Source: Plantibacter flavus
GTDB lineage: Bacteria > Actinomycetota > Actinomycetes > Actinomycetales > Microbacteriaceae
Direction of reading: 5' to 3'
DNA: 64,000 nt
NCBI RefSeq assembly: GCF_002024505.1
Contig: NZ_CP019402.1
Span: 2,480,001 to 2,544,000 of the forward strand
Positions 8,083 through 16,646 of this stretch are shown here, piece by piece (position 1 is the stretch's first letter; each line of letters starts with the position of its first letter). The position numbers and the translations under genes are program-made. Under the pieces are notes generated by a model. That model worked only from the letters and a program-made list of their open reading frames with translations. It did no database searches and was not told the DNA's origin.

Positions 8083-10410
8083 TCAGCCGGTCGCACCGAC
8101 TCGTGCGCGGACGACACGCGTGGCCTCGACGATGTTGGCGAGGGAGGCGACCGTCTCCTCGTAGCCTCGCGTCTTGAGCCCGCAGTCCGGGTTCACCCAG
8201 ACCTGGCGCTGTGGGATCCCCTCCAGCGCGATCTCGAGCAACGCGGTCACTTCCGCGACGCTCGGCACCCGAGGCGAGTGGATGTCGTAGACGCCCGGGC
8301 CGATGCCGTGGTCGAAACCACTCGCCCGGATGTCGGACACGACCTCCATCCGAGACCGTGCCGCCTCGATGCTCGTCACGTCGGCGTCCAGTCGTCGGAT
8401 CGCGTCGATCACCACCCCGAACTCCGAGTAGCAGAGGTGGGTGTGGATCTGGGTCTCGACGCGCACGCCCGCGGTCGCCAGCCGGAAGGAGCCCACCGAC
8501 CAGTCGAGGTACCGCCCCTGGTCGGCCCGCCGGAGCGGGAGCAGCTCGCGGAGTGCGGGTTCGTCGACCTGGATGATGCGGATGCCGGCCCGCTCCAGGT
8601 CGGCGATCTCGTCACGCAGGGCGAGGGCGACCTGGTTCGCCGTCTCGGCGAGCGGTTCGTCGTCGCGCACGAACGACCACGCGAGGATCGTCACCGGGCC
8701 CGTGAGCATGCCCTTCACCGGCTTGGTGGTCAATGACTGCGTGTAGGCCGACCACTCGACCGTGATCGGCGCCAGCCGCGAGACGTCACCCCACAGGATC
8801 GACGGACGGGTGCATCGCGAACCGTAGGACTGCACCCACCCGTGCTCCGTCACGGCGAACCCGTCGAGGTGCTCGGCGAAGTACTGGACCATGTCGTTGC
8901 GCTCGGGCTCACCGTGGACGACGACGTCGATGCCGAGGTCCTCCTGCAGCGCCACGACGCGCCCGATCTCCGCGCGCATCGTCGCGACGTAGGCCTCCTC
9001 GTCGAGCGTCCCGGCGACCCGCTGCGCGCGGGCGCGACGGATGTCGCCGGTCTGCGGGAAGGAGCCGATCGTCGTCGTCGGGAGGAACGGCAGGCCGAGC
9101 GCCTGCTCCTGCGCCGTGGCGCGCTCCTGGTAATCGTCTCGGGTGAAGTCCGCTGGTGCGAGCGCTGCCGTCCGTGCGCGGATGGTGGCATCGATGACCC
9201 CGGGCGCGGCCAGCCGATCGTCGAGCGCGGCCGACGCTGCGGTGAGCTCGGCCGCGATCGCCGCGCGCCCTTGGGTGAGACCGCGTGCGAGGACCGCGAT
9301 CTGATCCACCTTCTGGTCGGCGAAGGCGAGCCAGCTCCGGAGACGGGGGTCGAGCTTCGTCTCCACCGACACGTCGTGCGGGACGTGGAGGAGGGACGTC
9401 GAGGTGGACACCGCGAGCTGCGGGAAGCGCTCCGCCGCGCTCGCGAGCAGGTCGGCCGCGGCCGCCAGGTCGCCGCGCCACACGTTGTGGCCGTCGATCA
9501 CCCCCGCGACGACGGTCTTCGTGGCGAGTCCGAGAGACGAGTCCGGCAGGCCTCCTCGGACGAGGTCGACACCGACAGCCTCGACCCCCGACTCGGCGAG
9601 CACCGGGAGGGCGTCGCCCAAGGCACCGTAGGGAGCCGCGACGAAGATCGCCGGGCGGTCCGACACGGCGGACAGGACGGCCGTCGATCGTTCGAGCGCC
9701 GCGAGGACCGTCGACCTCGGCACGTCGAACGTCTCCGACACCAGTGCGGGTTCGTCGAGCTGCACCCAGGGCGCGCCGGCAGCGGCGAGGCGCTGGAGGA
9801 GTTCCGCGTACACGGGCAGCAACGCCTCCAGTCGATCGATCGGGGCGAATCCCGCTGAGGCCCCCTCGGCCGCCTTGGACAGCAGCAGGAACGTCACGGG
9901 GCCCACGATGACCGGCCGCGTCACGTACCCCTCGGCGAGGCCCTCGCGGAACTGCTCGACCACCCGGTCGTCGGAGAGCGCGAACGGCGTCGACTCGCCG
10001 ATCTCCGGGACGAGGTAGTGGTAGTTCGAGTCGAACCACTTCGTCATCTCGAGCGGGGCCAGGTCGCCGGCGCCACGGGCGATCGTGAACGCCCCGGCGA
10101 GGTCGACCCGACCGTCGGCCCCGAGGAGCGACGAGAAGCGCTCCGGGACGGCACCGACGGTGAGCGCGGCGTCCAGGACCTGGTCGTAGAACGAGAAGCT
10201 CTCGGGGATCGCGGCGTTCGTCGGGTCGAGGCCGAGCCCCGCGAGGCGGGCACGCGTGGCGGCGCGCAGCTCGGATGCCGTCCGCTCGAGCGCCTCGGCG
10301 TCGATCCGGCCGGCCCAGAAGGACTCGACGGCGCGCTTCAACTCCCGGTTCGGCCCGATGCGCGGGTAGCCGAGGATGGTGCCGACGGGGAATGCGGAGG
10401 CGGGGTTCAT
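8083..10410 (-). CDS. metE: Cobalamin-independent methionine synthase
   Basis: Transfers the methyl group of 5-methyltetrahydrofolate-polyglutamate to homocysteine without B12. The 775-residue protein is full length, with the duplicated barrel architecture. The zinc/homocysteine ligands are in the C-terminal half: His658 and Cys660 in HTHLCYSEF, Glu682 in TSIEAARS, and Cys743 in NPDCGLKTRG. It starts inside the metF stop codon (ATGA overlap), so the methyl-donor enzyme and methyl-transfer enzyme are co-translated. No metH is visible in the window. Confidence 0.96.
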   Translation of the reverse strand: MNPASAFPVGTILGYPRIGPNRELKRAVESFWAGRIDAEALERTASELRAATRARLAGLGLDPTNAAIPESFSFYDQVLDAALTVGAVPERFSSLLGADGRVDLAGAFTIARGAGDLAPLEMTKWFDSNYHYLVPEIGESTPFALSDDRVVEQFREGLAEGYVTRPVIVGPVTFLLLSKAAEGASAGFAPIDRLEALLPVYAELLQRLAAAGAPWVQLDEPALVSETFDVPRSTVLAALERSTAVLSAVSDRPAIFVAAPYGALGDALPVLAESGVEAVGVDLVRGGLPDSSLGLATKTVVAGVIDGHNVWRGDLAAAADLLASAAERFPQLAVSTSTSLLHVPHDVSVETKLDPRLRSWLAFADQKVDQIAVLARGLTQGRAAIAAELTAASAALDDRLAAPGVIDATIRARTAALAPADFTRDDYQERATAQEQALGLPFLPTTTIGSFPQTGDIRRARAQRVAGTLDEEAYVATMRAEIGRVVALQEDLGIDVVVHGEPERNDMVQYFAEHLDGFAVTEHGWVQSYGSRCTRPSILWGDVSRLAPITVEWSAYTQSLTTKPVKGMLTGPVTILAWSFVRDDEPLAETANQVALALRDEIADLERAGIRIIQVDEPALRELLPLRRADQGRYLDWSVGSFRLATAGVRVETQIHTHLCYSEFGVVIDAIRRLDADVTSIEAARSRMEVVSDIRASGFDHGIGPGVYDIHSPRVPSVAEVTALLEIALEGIPQRQVWVNPDCGLKTRGYEETVASLANIVEATRVVRARVGATG

Positions 10411-11405
10411 CGTGCGTCCTTGCTGGTGAGTGGATCGGGGATGGGATGACGGACCGGTCGGCCGCCTTGCACGGGGATGCCGGCACGGTGCAACACGTCG
10501 AGCACCGTCCGATGCTGGTTGAAGGCGTAGAGGTGGACGCCCGGCGCGCCGCCCGCGACGACGTCGCGGATGAGCCTCGCGGAGTAGTCGGTGCCGATGT
10601 CGATCCGTCCCGCTTCGTCCGGCTCGACCTCGAGCGCGATGGCCAGGTCGCTCGGCAGCGCCTCGCCGCTGAGTTCGAGCACTCGACGCAACCGCGCCGG
10701 ACTCGTGATGGGCATCACGCCCGGCAGGATGGGCATGGTGACGCCGTGACGTCTCGCGCGTTCGACGAAGGCGAGGTAGTCGTCGGCGTGGAAGAAGAGC
10801 TGGGTGATGGCGAGCGTCGCCCCAGCCGCCTGCTTGGCCAACAGGGTGTCGAGGTCCTGCGTCGTCGACCGCGAGCGCGGGTGTCCGTTGGGGAACGCGG
10901 CGACCGCGATCCGCGGCCGATGGCGTCGCCCGAGCTGCACCGCGCCCGGGAGGCCGACCAGCGACCCCTCGGCGTAGGGCTCGTGCTCGGCACTGACCCG
11001 GCCGATGAGCTGCACGAGTTCCGCGGCACTCGCCAGATCACCGAGGAAGGCGTCGCCCTCGACGGCTCCGGCGGGCGGGTCGCCACGGAGCGCGAGGAAA
11101 CTGTGCACCCCGGCATCGAGGAAGTCCTTGATGAGTCGGCTGGCCTGCGCGTGCGTCGAACCGACGCAGGTGAGATGGGCCATCGGGTCCACCGAGGTCG
11201 ACGTCCGGATGCTCCGCAGCACGTCCAGGCTCGCCGTTCGCGAGGAACCGCCGGCGCCGAAGGTGACCGAGATGAACTCCGGGCCGGCGGCGGCCAGGTG
11301 CTCGACCGTCCGTGCGAGCGCGATGCCGCCGTCGAGTGTCTTGGGCGGGTACAGCTCGAAGGAGAAGGGGGTACGCCCGGGACAGGCGGGCTCCGTCATG
11401 GTCAT
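10407..11405 (-). CDS. metF: Methylenetetrahydrofolate reductase
   Basis: Reduces 5,10-methylene- to 5-methyltetrahydrofolate, the methyl donor for MetE encoded directly downstream. The 332-residue protein is a TIM barrel with flavin. FSFELYPPK at the N-terminus carries the catalytic Glu, SVTFGAGGSSR and LALRGDPP are family signatures, and ITQLFF is the conserved FAD/folate segment. Two in-frame ATGs lie six bases apart (11405 and 11399) and the first is given. The leader back to the divergent lipoprotein gene is 236 bp, long enough for regulation, but I recognise no known riboswitch in it. Confidence 0.94.
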   Translation of the reverse strand: MTMTEPACPGRTPFSFELYPPKTLDGGIALARTVEHLAAAGPEFISVTFGAGGSSRTASLDVLRSIRTSTSVDPMAHLTCVGSTHAQASRLIKDFLDAGVHSFLALRGDPPAGAVEGDAFLGDLASAAELVQLIGRVSAEHEPYAEGSLVGLPGAVQLGRRHRPRIAVAAFPNGHPRSRSTTQDLDTLLAKQAAGATLAITQLFFHADDYLAFVERARRHGVTMPILPGVMPITSPARLRRVLELSGEALPSDLAIALEVEPDEAGRIDIGTDYSARLIRDVVAGGAPGVHLYAFNQHRTVLDVLHRAGIPVQGGRPVRHPIPDPLTSKDAR

Positions 11406-11641
11406 GGGGTCTCGTCTCGGTGGCAGCGGATCGAGAGCCGGCGACCACGCAGCACGCAGCGGTTCCGCTGGTGTGTCGTGGGCGGGTGCCGGGCTCGGCT
11501 GTCGCTCCGATTCCGCCGGTGAGGGCGGTTACGATGCGCACGACGATAGCAACGCCCGACGATCCGCGCGACGGACATCCGTCCGACAGCGTCATCCTGC
11601 GACATATTCCCCCGGCGGCGCTCCGGTCCTACGCTGATGCC
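11406..11641. other. Divergent intergenic region, metF / lipoprotein
   Basis: 236 bp without a gene. On the minus strand a TATCGT -10-like hexamer lies near 11543-11548, followed by GC-rich sequence able to form small hairpins. On the plus strand the only clear element is the -10 box of the lipoprotein gene. Confidence 0.4.
11630..11635 (+). promoter_or_regulatory. -10 box of the lipoprotein gene (leaderless)
   Basis: TACGCT ending six bases before the ATG at 11642, with no ribosome-binding sequence between. Confidence 0.5.
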
Positions 11642-12556
11642 ATGACCGTGGGCACCAGGCACCGGGGCGACGAGCGTCCAGCGCTCGGCTCGCGCGTCAT
11701 CGCGTCCTGCGTGGCGGTGGTGCTCGCCGTGTCCGGGTGCACGGCTGTCGGCTCGCCCGTACCGCCGACGACGCGCGCAGCCTCAGCGGAGGAGCTCGTG
11801 ATCGAGTTCCGCCAGAACCGCGATCAGTACGCGAGCGACGCCGCGATCGTCCGGGTCGGCAACGGCGGCGACCACGACATCACGATCGTCGGACTCGAGC
11901 TGGCGGGTTCGGCGTTCACCGCGCCGACCGTCCGGGACCGATCCTCGACGATCCGCGCTGGACAGACCACGGATCTCGCCGTCGAGCTGCCACCGATCGA
12001 CTGCGACGCACACGACGAGGACGTGCAGGTCGATCTCCAGCTCCGACTCGAGGACGGCGCGGTCCTCACCGCATCCGGCCTGTCCGATCCGACGAACGCG
12101 CTGCAGCGGATCCGTGCCTCGACGTGCACGGTGGGGGCGGTGCAGCGCATCGCCGAGGTGGCCGCCGCTCCCGGGATCCGCCTCGAAGGTGCCGGAGCCA
12201 CGACGGTCGCCGTCCTGACGGTCACGGCGGTACCGACCGGCGCTCCGGGTCGGCTGGAGTTCGTCGCGCTGCGGTCGACGGTGCTGCTGCGACCGGCGCC
12301 GACGGACGACGGCGGTGACCCGCCTCAGGACTGGCCGCTCAGCCTGAGCGTCGACGCCGCAAGCGGTCCGCAGTCCATCGAGCTGCGGGTCGTGCCGACC
12401 CGGTGCGACCCGCACGCCCTGGCGGAGGACAAGGTGGGGACCCTCTTCCCACTCGTCGTGCGGATCGACGACGGCCCGGAGGCCGTCATGACCCTCCCGC
12501 TCGACGCCGACACGGCGGAGGCGCTCAAGGATGCCGTCCGCGCGCGCTGCGTGTGA
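11642..12556 (+). CDS. Lipoprotein of unknown function
   Basis: A 304-residue predicted lipoprotein. The signal peptide has a basic start and a hydrophobic core (about residues 18-30), and ends in the lipobox VSGC with acylated Cys33. The mature part is rich in beta-prone segments (repeated hydrophobic strands such as HDITIVGLELAG and TVAVLTVTAV) and contains cysteines at DCDAHDE, STCTVG, TRCDPH and the C-terminal RARCV, which could form disulfides outside the cell. I recognise no enzymatic motif. The start at 11642 sits behind a -10 box and gives a proper signal peptide. It converges on hflX with a 9-bp gap. Confidence 0.75.
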   Translation: MTVGTRHRGDERPALGSRVIASCVAVVLAVSGCTAVGSPVPPTTRAASAEELVIEFRQNRDQYASDAAIVRVGNGGDHDITIVGLELAGSAFTAPTVRDRSSTIRAGQTTDLAVELPPIDCDAHDEDVQVDLQLRLEDGAVLTASGLSDPTNALQRIRASTCTVGAVQRIAEVAAAPGIRLEGAGATTVAVLTVTAVPTGAPGRLEFVALRSTVLLRPAPTDDGGDPPQDWPLSLSVDAASGPQSIELRVVPTRCDPHALAEDKVGTLFPLVVRIDDGPEAVMTLPLDADTAEALKDAVRARCV

Positions 12557-12565
12557 GGAGTCGGG

Positions 12566-14170
12566 TCAGCCGGCCACGGCTGGTGCCGGGACGACCTCGG
12601 CGAACGGCGCGAGGGCGGCGGCGAGCTCGGCACCGACCAGGGCGTGCACGATCGTGCCACGCTCGTCGTAGTCCGTCGACAGCACCTTGCCGCGTTCGTG
12701 CAGCAGCGTGACCAGGTCTCCGCGGTCGAAGGGCACGATGACGTGGACCTCGTTGCTCGGCGACGGGATCAGCGTCTCGATGCGCTCCATGAGCTCGTCG
12801 ATCCCGAGACCGGTGCGGGCCGACACGAAGACGGCGTCCGGCACGAGACCGCGGAGCACGAGCAGCTGGCCGTCGTCCACGAGGTCGGCCTTGTTGAACA
12901 CGACCAGCTCGGGGATGTGCCGAGCTCCGACCTCACCGATGACGTCGCGCACGGTGGCGATCTGGCCGGCAGGGTCGGGGTGCGCGGCGTCGACGACGTG
13001 CACGATGACGTCGCTGTCGGCGACCTCCTCGAGCGTCGAGCGGAAGGCTTCGACCAGCTGGTGCGGCAGGTTGCGCACGAAGCCGACCGTGTCGGCCAGG
13101 GTGTACTCGCGTCCGTCGGAGGTCACGTTGCGTCGGACCGTCGCGTCGAGCGTCGCGAAGAGCGAGTTCTCGACCAGGACGCCGGCCTTCGTGATGCGGT
13201 TCAGCAGGCTGGACTTGCCGGCGTTCGTGTAACCGGCGATCGCGACCGACGGCACCGTGTTGCGGCGGCGGTTCGCCCGCTTGGCCTCGCGCGCCGGCTT
13301 CATCGCCGTGATCGACTTGCGCAGTTTCGCCATCCGGGTGTGGATGCGGCGCCGGTCCAGTTCGATCTTCGTCTCACCGGGGCCCCTCGACCCCATACCG
13401 GCACCGGCACCACCGACCTGACCACCGGCCTGACGGCTCATCGACTCACCCCAGCCACGGAGGCGGGGCAGGAGGTACTCGAGTTGGGCGAGCTCGACCT
13501 GCGCCTTGCCCTCTCGGCTCTTCGCGTGCTGACTGAAGATGTCGAGGATGACCGCCGTGCGGTCGATGACCTTCACGCCGACCGCGTCCTCGAGTGCGCG
13601 ACGCTGGCTGGGTGCGAGTTCCGTGTCGGCGATGACCGTGTCGGCGCCGAGCGCCTGGACGATGGACTTCAGTTCCTGGGCCTTGCCGCGACCGAGATAC
13701 GTGCTCGGGTCCGGGTGCGGTTTGCGCTGCAGGAGCCCGTCGAGGACGACGGCGCCAGCGGTCTCCGCGAGCGCTGCGAGTTCGCGAAGGGAGTTCTCCG
13801 CGTCGTGCAGCGCACCCTGCGGGTAGACGCCGATGATGACGACGTTCTCCAGCCGGAGTTGCCGGTACTCGACCTCGGTGACGTCCTCGAGCTCGGTCGA
13901 GAGCCCGGCGACGCGACGGAGGGCCTGCCGGTCCTCACGGTCGTACTGTTCGCCGTCGTCGGAACTGCCTCCTGAGGCATCGCCCGTCTGCAGGGCCGCT
14001 GCACCGCTGCCGAACAGGGTGTACCCGCTCGATCGGGACGCGGCGCTCGTGAGCACGCGTGCGACGACGTCGTCGGGATCGGTGACCGAGGCGTCGTCCA
14101 CCACCGCCTCGACATCGACATCGGTGTCGTCTGCGTGGTCCTGGGGTGCGTCCATCGGTGGTCTAGGCAT
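12566..14170 (-). CDS. hflX: Ribosome-associated GTPase HflX
   Basis: GTPase that binds the large ribosomal subunit and rescues or splits stalled ribosomes. The 534-residue protein has an actinobacterial acidic N-terminal extension of about 100 residues, then the HflX N-domain (GVYPQGALHDAENSLRELAALAETAGA, in part the nucleotide-binding domain I), a glycine-rich linker ending in SRGPGETKIELDRRR, and the G domain with Walker A GYTNAGKSSLL (about 313-323), DTVGFVRNLP (G3) and NKAD (G4). The ATG at 14170 sits 7 bases behind a -10 box. ATG 14155 is an alternative. It is divergent from the methyltransferase gene. Confidence 0.95.
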   Translation of the reverse strand: MPRPPMDAPQDHADDTDVDVEAVVDDASVTDPDDVVARVLTSAASRSSGYTLFGSGAAALQTGDASGGSSDDGEQYDREDRQALRRVAGLSTELEDVTEVEYRQLRLENVVIIGVYPQGALHDAENSLRELAALAETAGAVVLDGLLQRKPHPDPSTYLGRGKAQELKSIVQALGADTVIADTELAPSQRRALEDAVGVKVIDRTAVILDIFSQHAKSREGKAQVELAQLEYLLPRLRGWGESMSRQAGGQVGGAGAGMGSRGPGETKIELDRRRIHTRMAKLRKSITAMKPAREAKRANRRRNTVPSVAIAGYTNAGKSSLLNRITKAGVLVENSLFATLDATVRRNVTSDGREYTLADTVGFVRNLPHQLVEAFRSTLEEVADSDVIVHVVDAAHPDPAGQIATVRDVIGEVGARHIPELVVFNKADLVDDGQLLVLRGLVPDAVFVSARTGLGIDELMERIETLIPSPSNEVHVIVPFDRGDLVTLLHERGKVLSTDYDERGTIVHALVGAELAAALAPFAEVVPAPAVAG

Positions 14171-14177
14171 CGCGTTA

Positions 14178-14183
14178 ACCCTA
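14178..14183 (-). promoter_or_regulatory. -10 box of hflX (leaderless)
   Basis: TAGGGT on the minus strand, seven bases before the hflX ATG. Confidence 0.45.
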
Positions 14184-14199
14184 CTTCCTCCTGGTCCGG

Positions 14200-14205
14200 T
14201 ACCGT
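14200..14205 (+). promoter_or_regulatory. -10 box of the RsmC-like gene (leaderless)
   Basis: TACCGT on the plus strand, six bases before the ATG at 14212. Both divergent genes thus appear leaderless, from promoters 16 bp apart. Confidence 0.5.
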
Positions 14206-14211
14206 TCCTGT

Positions 14212-14835
14212 ATGTCGAACGAGCACTACTTCACCGCCGAACCCGCGAGCGAGTTGCAGCTCAAACCGATCACCGCACGCCTCGGCGGCGTCGACCGTTC
14301 GCTCGTCTCAGCGGGCGGCGTCTTCAGTCCGGGTCACCTCGATCAGGGCACCCAGGTTCTGCTCGCGAACACCCCTCCTCCCCCGCCGACGGGCGACCTC
14401 CTCGACATCGGCTGCGGCTGGGGCCCGATCGCCCTGTCGCTCGGGCTCGCGTCGCCGGACGCGACCGTCTGGGCGGTCGACGTCAACGAACGCGCGCTCG
14501 ACCTGACCCGGATCAACGCGGAGCGCCTCGGACTCGTCAACATCCGTGCCGTCCTCCCAGACGACGTCCCCGACACGGTCCGCTTCGCGACCATCTGGTC
14601 GAACCCGCCGATCCGCGTCGGCAAGGACGAGCTGCACCGCATGCTGATGCACTGGTTGCCGCGGCTCGAGGACGAGGGTGACGCCTGGCTCGTCGTACAG
14701 AAGAACCTCGGCTCGGACTCGCTGCAGAAGTGGTTGCAGGAGCAGCTGCCGACGTCGTTCCACGTCGGACGTGCGGCCATGGCGAAGGGCTTCCGCGTCC
14801 TGCACGCCCGGCGCCGGGAGCTCCGTCCGGCCTGA
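14212..14835 (+). CDS. RsmC-like class I methyltransferase
   Basis: S-adenosylmethionine-dependent methyltransferase of 207 residues, resembling the C-terminal catalytic half of RsmC (16S rRNA guanine N2). SAM motif I is LLDIGCGWGPIALSL (about 63-77), motif II WAVDVNERAL (about 87-96), and the catalytic NPPIR motif is at 131-135, typical of N-methyltransferases acting on exocyclic amino groups. It lacks the N-terminal pseudo-domain of E. coli RsmC, as is usual for short actinobacterial and Bacillus (YbxB) forms. The rRNA target is inferred. It converges on dapF, and a hairpin covers both stop codons. Confidence 0.88.
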   Translation: MSNEHYFTAEPASELQLKPITARLGGVDRSLVSAGGVFSPGHLDQGTQVLLANTPPPPPTGDLLDIGCGWGPIALSLGLASPDATVWAVDVNERALDLTRINAERLGLVNIRAVLPDDVPDTVRFATIWSNPPIRVGKDELHRMLMHWLPRLEDEGDAWLVVQKNLGSDSLQKWLQEQLPTSFHVGRAAMAKGFRVLHARRRELRPA

Positions 14836-14847
14836 GCGGCTCAGGCC
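14829..14847. terminator. Small hairpin spanning both stop codons
   Basis: Perfect 8-bp stem GGCCTGAG / CTCAGGCC with a 3-base loop. The TGA of the methyltransferase (14833-14835) and the TGA of dapF (14841-14843) both lie inside the stem arms. Probably a compact bidirectional terminator. Confidence 0.5.
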
Positions 14848-15722
14848 AGGGTGATCGTCCCGGAGTAGACGAGCGTCGCCGGACCGGCCAGCACCACGTG
14901 CTCGCCGTCTGCGCCGGGAACCATGCGCACCCCGAGCACCCCGCCCGGCACCTCGACGCGCCAGTCGTTCGGAGCCGCCGCGCCCGCCCAGTGGCGGAAC
15001 GCTAGCGCTGCGGCAGCCGTCCCGGTGCCACAGCTCAGGGTCTCACCGCTCCCGCGCTCGTGGACGCGCATGCGGATCCGGGCCACGCCGTCGGCGATGA
15101 GCGGCTCACCCGGGACGACCAACTCGACGTTGGCACCGTGCGGCGGTGCGGGGTCGAGCTGTGGGACGTACTCCAGTTCCGCTCCGTCGAGTTCGGCGGC
15201 GTCGGCGACCGCGACGACGATGTGCGGGTTGCCGACGTCGATCCCGATACCCGGACGTGCCACGGGCAGCCCCTTCACCCGGACGAGCGTCTCGCGCTCG
15301 TCGAGGCTCCAGCGGCCGAGGTCGACGACGTAGCCGAGCGGGTCGTAGCCGATCATCCGGACGCCGGCGCGGGTGCCGATGGCGAGCTGCTCGCCGGGGG
15401 CCAGCTCCACGAGCCCGCTCTCGAGCAGGTAGTGGAGGAACACCCGGATGCCGTTGCCGCACATCTCCGCGACCGAACCGTCGGCGTTGTGGTAGTCCAT
15501 GAACCACTCCGCGGCAGGGTCTTCAGCGAGCACGGCAGCCCCGGCTTCGAGGTGCGCGGACCGGACGGCGCGGATGACGCCGTCGGCCCCGATCCCGAAA
15601 TGCCGGTCGCAGAGCGCCGCGATCTGGCTCGGATCGAGGGCCTCCTTGCCGTCAGGATCGGAGAAGAGCACGAAGTCGTTGCCCGTGCCGTGGCCCTTCG
15701 TGAAGGAGAGTGTCGACGCCAT
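14841..15722 (-). CDS. dapF: Diaminopimelate epimerase
   Basis: Converts LL- to meso-diaminopimelate, the last step before lysine and the cell-wall cross-link precursor. The 293-residue protein has the two catalytic cysteines of the cofactor-independent epimerases: Cys88 in [11 protein letters not shown] and Cys231 in [13 protein letters not shown]. The N-terminal [12 protein letters not shown] is the family start signature. The ATG at 15722 lies six bases behind a TAGACT -10 box located at the end of miaA, so dapF has its own leaderless promoter although it follows miaA by 9 bp. dapA and dapB of the same pathway are elsewhere in the window. Confidence 0.96.
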   Translation of the reverse strand: MASTLSFTKGHGTGNDFVLFSDPDGKEALDPSQIAALCDRHFGIGADGVIRAVRSAHLEAGAAVLAEDPAAEWFMDYHNADGSVAEMCGNGIRVFLHYLLESGLVELAPGEQLAIGTRAGVRMIGYDPLGYVVDLGRWSLDERETLVRVKGLPVARPGIGIDVGNPHIVVAVADAAELDGAELEYVPQLDPAPPHGANVELVVPGEPLIADGVARIRMRVHERGSGETLSCGTGTAAAALAFRHWAGAAAPNDWRVEVPGGVLGVRMVPGADGEHVVLAGPATLVYSGTITLA

Positions 15723-15728
15723 CCGACC

Positions 15729-15734
15729 AGTCTA
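15729..15734 (-). promoter_or_regulatory. -10 box of dapF (leaderless)
   Basis: TAGACT on the minus strand, six bases before the dapF ATG, overlapping the miaA stop codon. Confidence 0.5.
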
Positions 15735-16646
15735 CGGGCGCACCCGGCGGGCCAGCTCACTCGCCTCGGCGCTGCCGCCCTCCACCCAGGTGATCGCCGG
15801 ATAGCGCTTGAACCAGCTGACCTGGCGGCGCGCGTACCGCCTCGTCAGACGCTGGGTCTCGGCGATCGCCTCCGCTTCGGTGAGCTCCGACCGCAGTTGC
15901 GCCACCGCTTGGGCGTACCCGATCGCACGGCCGGCGGTGACGCCCTGCTCGAGGCCGTGCTCGAGCAGCTCGGCAGTCTCCGCGACGAGTCCTGCGTCCC
16001 ACATCATCTCGACGCGCCGGTCGAGGCGCTCGACGAGGACCTCTCGCGGCGTCGAGACCCCGACGACCTCGACCGGCCGCCAGGGGACGGGGCGTTCCGG
16101 AAGCGCCGCACCGTGGCCGCGCTCGGCCAACTCGTGGACTTCGAGTGCGCGCACGACCCGGCGGGCGTTCGCCGCGTCGATGCGGTCGGCGGTCGCGGGA
16201 TCGGCCAGGCGGAGCCGCTCGATGAGCGCCGGGAGCCCTTCCTCCTCGAGTTCCCGTTCCAGGCGCTCGCGCAGGGCGCGGTCTCTCGGCGGGAAGCGGA
16301 AGTCATGGATGACGCTCGAGACGTACAGCCCGGAACCGCCGACGAGGATCGGCGTCACCCCACGCGCGGTGAGCTCGTCGATCACCGCACGAGCCGTCGG
16401 CTGGTACCAGGCGACGGACGCCTCCTCCGTGACGTCCAGGACGTCGAAGAGGTGGTGCGGGATCCCGCGCCGCTCCTCCATGGGCAGCTTCGCGGTCCCG
16501 ATGTCCATGCCGCGATAGAACTGCATGGCGTCGGCGTTGACGATCTCGGCTGGACGGCCCGCCTCGCGGAGAGCGGTCGCCAGCTCGAGCGACAGTGCGG
16601 ACTTCCCCGTCCCGGTCGCTCCGACGACCGCGAGGAAGCCGGTCAC
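15732..16646 (-). CDS. miaA: tRNA dimethylallyltransferase
   Basis: Adds the isopentenyl group to A37 of tRNAs reading UNN codons, making i6A, the substrate of MiaB encoded just upstream. The 304-residue protein has the P-loop [12 protein letters not shown] (about 7-18), [17 protein letters not shown] (substrate-binding DSxQ-like segment) and [10 protein letters not shown]. The GTG start at 16646 overlaps the miaB stop (GTGA), so both tRNA-modifying enzymes are coupled in biosynthetic order. Full length. Confidence 0.95.
   Translation of the reverse strand: MTGFLAVVGATGTGKSALSLELATALREAGRPAEIVNADAMQFYRGMDIGTAKLPMEERRGIPHHLFDVLDVTEEASVAWYQPTARAVIDELTARGVTPILVGGSGLYVSSVIHDFRFPPRDRALRERLERELEEEGLPALIERLRLADPATADRIDAANARRVVRALEVHELAERGHGAALPERPVPWRPVEVVGVSTPREVLVERLDRRVEMMWDAGLVAETAELLEHGLEQGVTAGRAIGYAQAVAQLRSELTEAEAIAETQRLTRRYARRQVSWFKRYPAITWVEGGSAEASELARRVRP

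Noticed and set aside
11312..11641. Upstream extension of the lipoprotein gene
   Set aside because: It would destroy the signal peptide and cover metF; the -10 box at 11630 points to the ATG at 11642.
11406..11641. SAM or cobalamin riboswitch before metF
   Set aside because: No conserved core sequence of the classes I know can be traced by eye; only generic GC hairpins.
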